A DNA stretch of 64,000 bases from Niallia taxi (lineage in GTDB: Bacteria > Bacillota > Bacilli > Bacillales > Cytobacillaceae), in NCBI RefSeq assembly GCF_032818155.1, contig NZ_CP102589.1:730001-794000 (forward strand), read 5' to 3'. Positions 60,820-64,000 of the stretch are shown here, one piece after another. Positions within the stretch are counted from its first letter, which is position 1, and every line of letters starts with the position of its first letter. The notes under the pieces were generated by a model. It ran no database searches. It had not been told where the DNA came from and saw nothing but the letters and a program-made list of their open reading frames with translations. A program made the position numbers and the translations under genes.

Positions 60820-61737
60820 TCACTCCGGCAGCACTTCCTCATAAAGAATCCGAGCCGTAATATCCTGCTCATAATTGCCAAAGCTGCGCCCGTAAAGGGT
60901 CAAACCACCGATTGTGCCTTCATCTGTTACTGCAAACTTCAGCTTAATGTCAGGATGATCCTGCAGACCAACATCCTCAATCGTTACATCCGATATCCGG
61001 CAGCCATCAATGAATGTGCCGTCCTTATTGATGCGCAGCAGCTTCAGCAAGCCGTACTGGTTCAAGTGGGGCGGCCACCAGCTTGGATTGCAGGCTCCTT
61101 TTGTGCCGCCGAAGTCTCCCGGTGAATTCCAAAGGCCAAGCTCGACATTGTTTAAGTAAAAGAAAATGTCAGAGGGCCAGTCATTATTGTAGAAGGGAGC
61201 CTCTGAGCTGATTTCGAATATAAATTGAAGTTCTTTAAAGCGTTGATTTTTCTTTAAGTAATTAGGAATTCTGTATTCGAGAAAGCCTTTTTTCAGCCAA
61301 ACGATGTCTGCGTGAATATGGTCAGGATCGGCAAAGTAGCGAGGGTTGTCAAACTCACCAATAATGCTGTCCTTTGTCGCAAGACCACATGTCGGATCTG
61401 CCGCATAATCGAAATAATGGCCGACCTTTATCTCATACTCATAAAAATTCTCCACACCCTTATCCTGTAGCTCAATCGTCAGAACATCCTCATTTAAATA
61501 GCAGATTTTTTGAATGCCATGCTTTCCTCCAGCTGTTGATATATCAATAAGACCACTTTCCTCCAGCTTTTTAATATGCATAGTGACAGCACCGTTAGAG
61601 AGCTGCAGCTTTTGGGCGATATCATTTAAGTTGAGGCTGTTATTTCGTTGCAGCAGTGTCAATATTTCAAGGCGGATTTCTGAGCTAAGTGCTTTATATA
61701 TATTTAAGCCAGAGCGGAGATCTTTTATATGTATCAT
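60820..61737 (-). CDS. ArsR-type winged-helix regulator with large C-terminal domain
   Basis: 305 residues. The N-terminal ArsR-like helix-turn-helix (about 12-75) includes YKALSSEIRLEILTLLQ, LNDIAQKLQLSNGAVTMHIK and LEESGLIDI. The remaining 230 residues form a beta-rich domain with many aromatic residues (NPSWWPPHLNQYGLLKLLRI, FDNPRYFADPDH), possibly carbohydrate-sensing. ATG follows GAAGGTAG. It lies 30 bp downstream of the YesL-like gene and between two sugar ABC transporter loci, so it probably regulates one of them. Confidence 0.82.
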   Translation of the reverse strand: MIHIKDLRSGLNIYKALSSEIRLEILTLLQRNNSLNLNDIAQKLQLSNGAVTMHIKKLEESGLIDISTAGGKHGIQKICYLNEDVLTIELQDKGVENFYEYEIKVGHYFDYAADPTCGLATKDSIIGEFDNPRYFADPDHIHADIVWLKKGFLEYRIPNYLKKNQRFKELQFIFEISSEAPFYNNDWPSDIFFYLNNVELGLWNSPGDFGGTKGACNPSWWPPHLNQYGLLKLLRINKDGTFIDGCRISDVTIEDVGLQDHPDIKLKFAVTDEGTIGGLTLYGRSFGNYEQDITARILYEEVLPE

Positions 61738-61767
61738 GTAAACTACCTTCTTTCTTGACTTGAGAGT

Positions 61768-62397
61768 TTATGTCAGTTGCTTAGTTCGTTTTTGTTCATA
61801 TCGAGAAAATGCCCTTAAGCTGGTCCACATCATGTAAAAGGCAGGCAAACTTGCGCCAAATAGAATAATGCTTCCTGGAAAGGTAATCAGCACATAAACA
61901 ATGATTATTAGTCCGCCAACCATTTTAGCGCAGGCAAGGGGCATTGCCAGTGTAAACAGCAGGGCGTTTTTAATGATATGAAGCCCTTTTAGCTCATAGT
62001 GAACATACATCGTAAAAAAGGTAAGAACACTGCAGGCGTAAAGCAAGGCGATAAAAAGAACAGGAAAGTAGAGATATTGTAAGAAGGTAATCGTTGTATG
62101 CTGAAGTGCCAGCAAATCTGCATACAGGACAGCCCCGCCAAAAATGAGGAGCAGGCCGAGAAGATTGCTTTTCACAAATTCCTTTTTATAGACAGATAGA
62201 AAGGTTGAAAAAATCGGAAAGCTTGTTTCACCAAGCAGCCATTTACGCATAACCGCAAACAGACTGACAGTTGCAGGGAAGAAACCGGCAACAGCGAGTC
62301 CTACAATCGAAAATAGCATCCATAATAGATGAACGTATAAAAACCGCAAAATCCAATTAGAAATAGAATAAATAGAATCGACGAGTACAGCCTTCAT
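61768..62397 (-). CDS. YesL-family (DUF624) membrane protein
   Basis: 209 residues with five or six helices. The first is near 15-38, and the family pieces WMLFSIVGLAVAGFFPATVS and MRKWLLGE follow. YesL proteins are encoded beside sugar ABC transporter genes of the rhamnogalacturonan/oligosaccharide type, as here, and are thought to assist that transport; the exact role is unknown. ATG 62397 follows AAAAGGAGGACC. It is co-directional with the ArsR-like gene and divergent from the sugar-binding lipoprotein gene. Confidence 0.87.
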   Translation of the reverse strand: MKAVLVDSIYSISNWILRFLYVHLLWMLFSIVGLAVAGFFPATVSLFAVMRKWLLGETSFPIFSTFLSVYKKEFVKSNLLGLLLIFGGAVLYADLLALQHTTITFLQYLYFPVLFIALLYACSVLTFFTMYVHYELKGLHIIKNALLFTLAMPLACAKMVGGLIIIVYVLITFPGSIILFGASLPAFYMMWTSLRAFSRYEQKRTKQLT

Positions 62398-62638
62398 AGG
62401 TGGTCCTCCTTTTGTTTTCTTTTAGCAAAACCTAAAATAATAGATGCTTTCTTTTAATGTGTATGTAAGGAGCGTGTTAATAATATAAAAAATCGGAAAA
62501 ATCCTCCTTTTCTCCTTTGCAATTAGGTAGAAACCGTCTTTTTTGCTTGACCTAAAGGGAAACTCACAAAATAAGTACAAAAAGATAATGACTTTTTACG
62601 CTTTAGAAAAACGTTTTCCTAGACGATTTACTTATTTA

Positions 62639-62652
62639 TGAAAACGCATACA
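62639..62652 (+). promoter_or_regulatory. cre-like site upstream of the last sugar ABC gene
   Basis: TGAAAACGCATACA matches the cre consensus TGWAANCGNTNWCA at 13 of 14 positions. A weaker GAAAAACGTTTTCC lies about 30 bp upstream. The 62398-62750 gap holds the two divergent promoters and no gene. Confidence 0.6.
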
Positions 62653-62750
62653 TTTTTAAGAAGACAGGTTAATACTATTAACATGTGTAAAACATTTTAA
62701 GCTTTTTTAAAATAAAGTGTTTTTTCAACAAGCCATGAGGAGGAAAAGGG

Positions 62751-64000
62751 ATGAAAAAGGGTCTTTTAGGAATGCTGGCTATCATTCTAGTAAGCTCCAT
62801 GTTTTTAGCAGGCTGTAATAAGGGCAGTTCGGATAAAGGCTATTCGAACGGCGGTAAAGGAACAAAGATTGAATTATGGACGTTTAATGAGCTCCATGAA
62901 CAATATTATGAGCATATGGCAGAGAAGTGGAATGAGGAGAATCCTGATGACCAAATCAGCCTTAAAGCCACTACATATCCTTATGAGGATTTGCATAACA
63001 AGCTGCTTGTTGCACTGCAGTCAGGCAAGGGAGCTCCTGATATTTCTGATGTGGAAATATCCAAATTCGGCAACTTCTTAAAAGGAGAGCCGCAGATTCT
63101 TCCATTAGATGATGTGATTGATCCTGAAAAGGAAAATATCGTGCAATCACGTCTTGATATTTATGCGAAGGATGGCAAGACATATGGAATTGACTTTCAC
63201 GTAGGTGCTGCAGTTATTTATTACAATAAAGAAATTATGGATAAAGCCGGCGTCAATCCAGATGACATTAAAACATGGGCTGACTACAAGGAAGCAGGCA
63301 AAACAGTTCTTGAGAAAACAGGCATTCCAATGACAACACTTGATATTGAAGACCAATGGTCGTTCTGGCCGCAGGTTGCTCAGCTTGAAGGCAAGGATGA
63401 CCTGTTGAAGGAAAATGGTGAGGTGAACCTGACAGATCCACGCATTGTTGAGGTGCTGCAATATGAGCAAGACCTTGTTAAAGAAGGCATTGCGATTCCA
63501 TCGCCAGGTAATGATCATCACTCAGAGGAATATTACGGCTTCATGAATAATGGCGGAGCAGCATCTGTGTGGATGCCAATGTGGTATATGGGCAGATTCA
63601 CTGACTATATGCCTGATTTGAAAGGGAAAATCGTGATTAAACCAATGCCTGCATGGTCTGAAGGTGCTCCTCGCTCAGCAGGAATGGGCGGAACAGGCAC
63701 TGTTGTAACAAACCAGTCTAAAGATCCAGATGTTGCGAAGAAATTCCTTGCCTACGCTAAGCTTTCGAAGGAAGGCAATATTGAGATTTGGAAGCAGCTT
63801 GGCTTTGACCCAATCCGCTCTGATGTGTGGGATTTGCCTGAAGTAAATGAGGAGAATAAATTCACGGAATATTTCGGTCCGAATATTTTCAGCACATTGC
63901 TTGAGGTGAAGGATGAAATTGAAGGTGTCAATATTGGCGAAAGAACGCCAGATGTCTCCAATGCTGTCAAGACGACGATCTTGTTCCAGACATTAGTGGA
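62751..64000 (+). CDS. sugar ABC transporter substrate-binding lipoprotein (family 1; truncated by window end)
   Basis: The frame stays open to the last base, giving about 416 residues. The N-terminus MKKGLLGMLAIILVSS with lipobox FLAGCNK (Cys about 22) marks a lipoprotein. Typical family 1 binding-protein features follow: IELWTFNELHEQYYE, GAPDISDVEISKFG, YGIDFHVGAAVIYYNKEIMDKAG and AGMGGTGTVVTNQSKDPDVA. ATG follows GAGGAGGAAAAGGG. Position next to a YesL gene and sequence character suggest an oligosaccharide system like YesO-YesP-YesQ; the permease genes should follow outside the window. Confidence 0.9.
   Translation, partial: MKKGLLGMLAIILVSSMFLAGCNKGSSDKGYSNGGKGTKIELWTFNELHEQYYEHMAEKWNEENPDDQISLKATTYPYEDLHNKLLVALQSGKGAPDISDVEISKFGNFLKGEPQILPLDDVIDPEKENIVQSRLDIYAKDGKTYGIDFHVGAAVIYYNKEIMDKAGVNPDDIKTWADYKEAGKTVLEKTGIPMTTLDIEDQWSFWPQVAQLEGKDDLLKENGEVNLTDPRIVEVLQYEQDLVKEGIAIPSPGNDHHSEEYYGFMNNGGAASVWMPMWYMGRFTDYMPDLKGKIVIKPMPAWSEGAPRSAGMGGTGTVVTNQSKDPDVAKKFLAYAKLSKEGNIEIWKQLGFDPIRSDVWDLPEVNEENKFTEYFGPNIFSTLLEVKDEIEGVNIGERTPDVSNAVKTTILFQTLV

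Overview
This 64 kb window looks like chromosome of a low-GC, endospore-forming Gram-positive bacterium of the Bacillaceae. Gene starts carry strong AGGAGG-type ribosome-binding sites and there are many TTG/GTG starts. A Spo0E-like protein, LicR-type PTS regulation, CcpA-box-like sites, PadR/HAAS and MocR/LysE pairs and a PlcR/PapR-like signalling pair all point the same way. I infer the genus group (Niallia/Bacillus-like) from gene content only. No rRNA, tRNA, CRISPR array or complete insertion sequence was seen.

Layout. 1-5.1 kb: the 3' part of a homoserine dehydrogenase gene, a spo0E-like gene, and a beta-glucoside/cellobiose PTS operon (IIB, IIC, IIA, GH4 6-phospho-beta-glucosidase) behind a cre-like site. 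5.2-15.1 kb: an accessory-looking stretch with two copies of a ~350-bp repeat, an exonuclease-BRCT protein, a frameshifted tyrosine phosphatase gene, acetyltransferases and a methyltransferase, a metallophosphoesterase, a zinc-finger/DUF2087 regulator with a GIY-YIG protein, an AT-rich orphan gene and a small gene with an internal stop. 15.2-20 kb: DinB, quinone oxidoreductase, GNAT, and a four-gene lipoprotein/DUF350/unknown/glutathionylspermidine-synthase-like operon, followed by the third repeat copy. 20-29 kb: a membrane-anchored metalloprotease, a GntP permease remnant in front of rpiB and a second phosphofructokinase, an ABC-2 transporter with its two-component system, and a PadR/HAAS pair.

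29-43 kb: a CPA1 Na+/H+ antiporter, a second PTS operon headed by its own LicR-type regulator but lacking a hydrolase, a divergent MocR regulator and LysE exporter, a YdhK-like lipoprotein, an NCS1 permease with allantoinase, and a YcdB-like protein. 43-47.9 kb: azoreductase with a divergent TetR regulator, the divergent PlcR-like regulator and PapR-like peptide gene (C-terminus LPFEH), and an Asp-box propeller protein with a membrane partner. 47.9-52.7 kb: AraC regulator, DUF5695 protein and GPH sugar symporter. 52.8-56.5 kb: phospholipase D, signal peptidase I, and an HxlR/nitroreductase pair. 56.8-64 kb: a ChvE/MmsA/MmsB sugar ABC transporter, an ArsR-like regulator with YesL, and the start of a second sugar-binding lipoprotein gene cut by the window end.

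The main theme is carbohydrate uptake under carbon catabolite control: two PTS operons, a GPH symporter and two ABC sugar systems, four of these five loci with cre-like sites upstream. The most notable item is the divergent PlcR-PapR-like quorum-sensing unit. Decay is visible at several points: a frameshifted phosphatase, a truncated permease, an internal stop in a small gene, and a phospholipase D gene whose best-placed start codon reads ATA.
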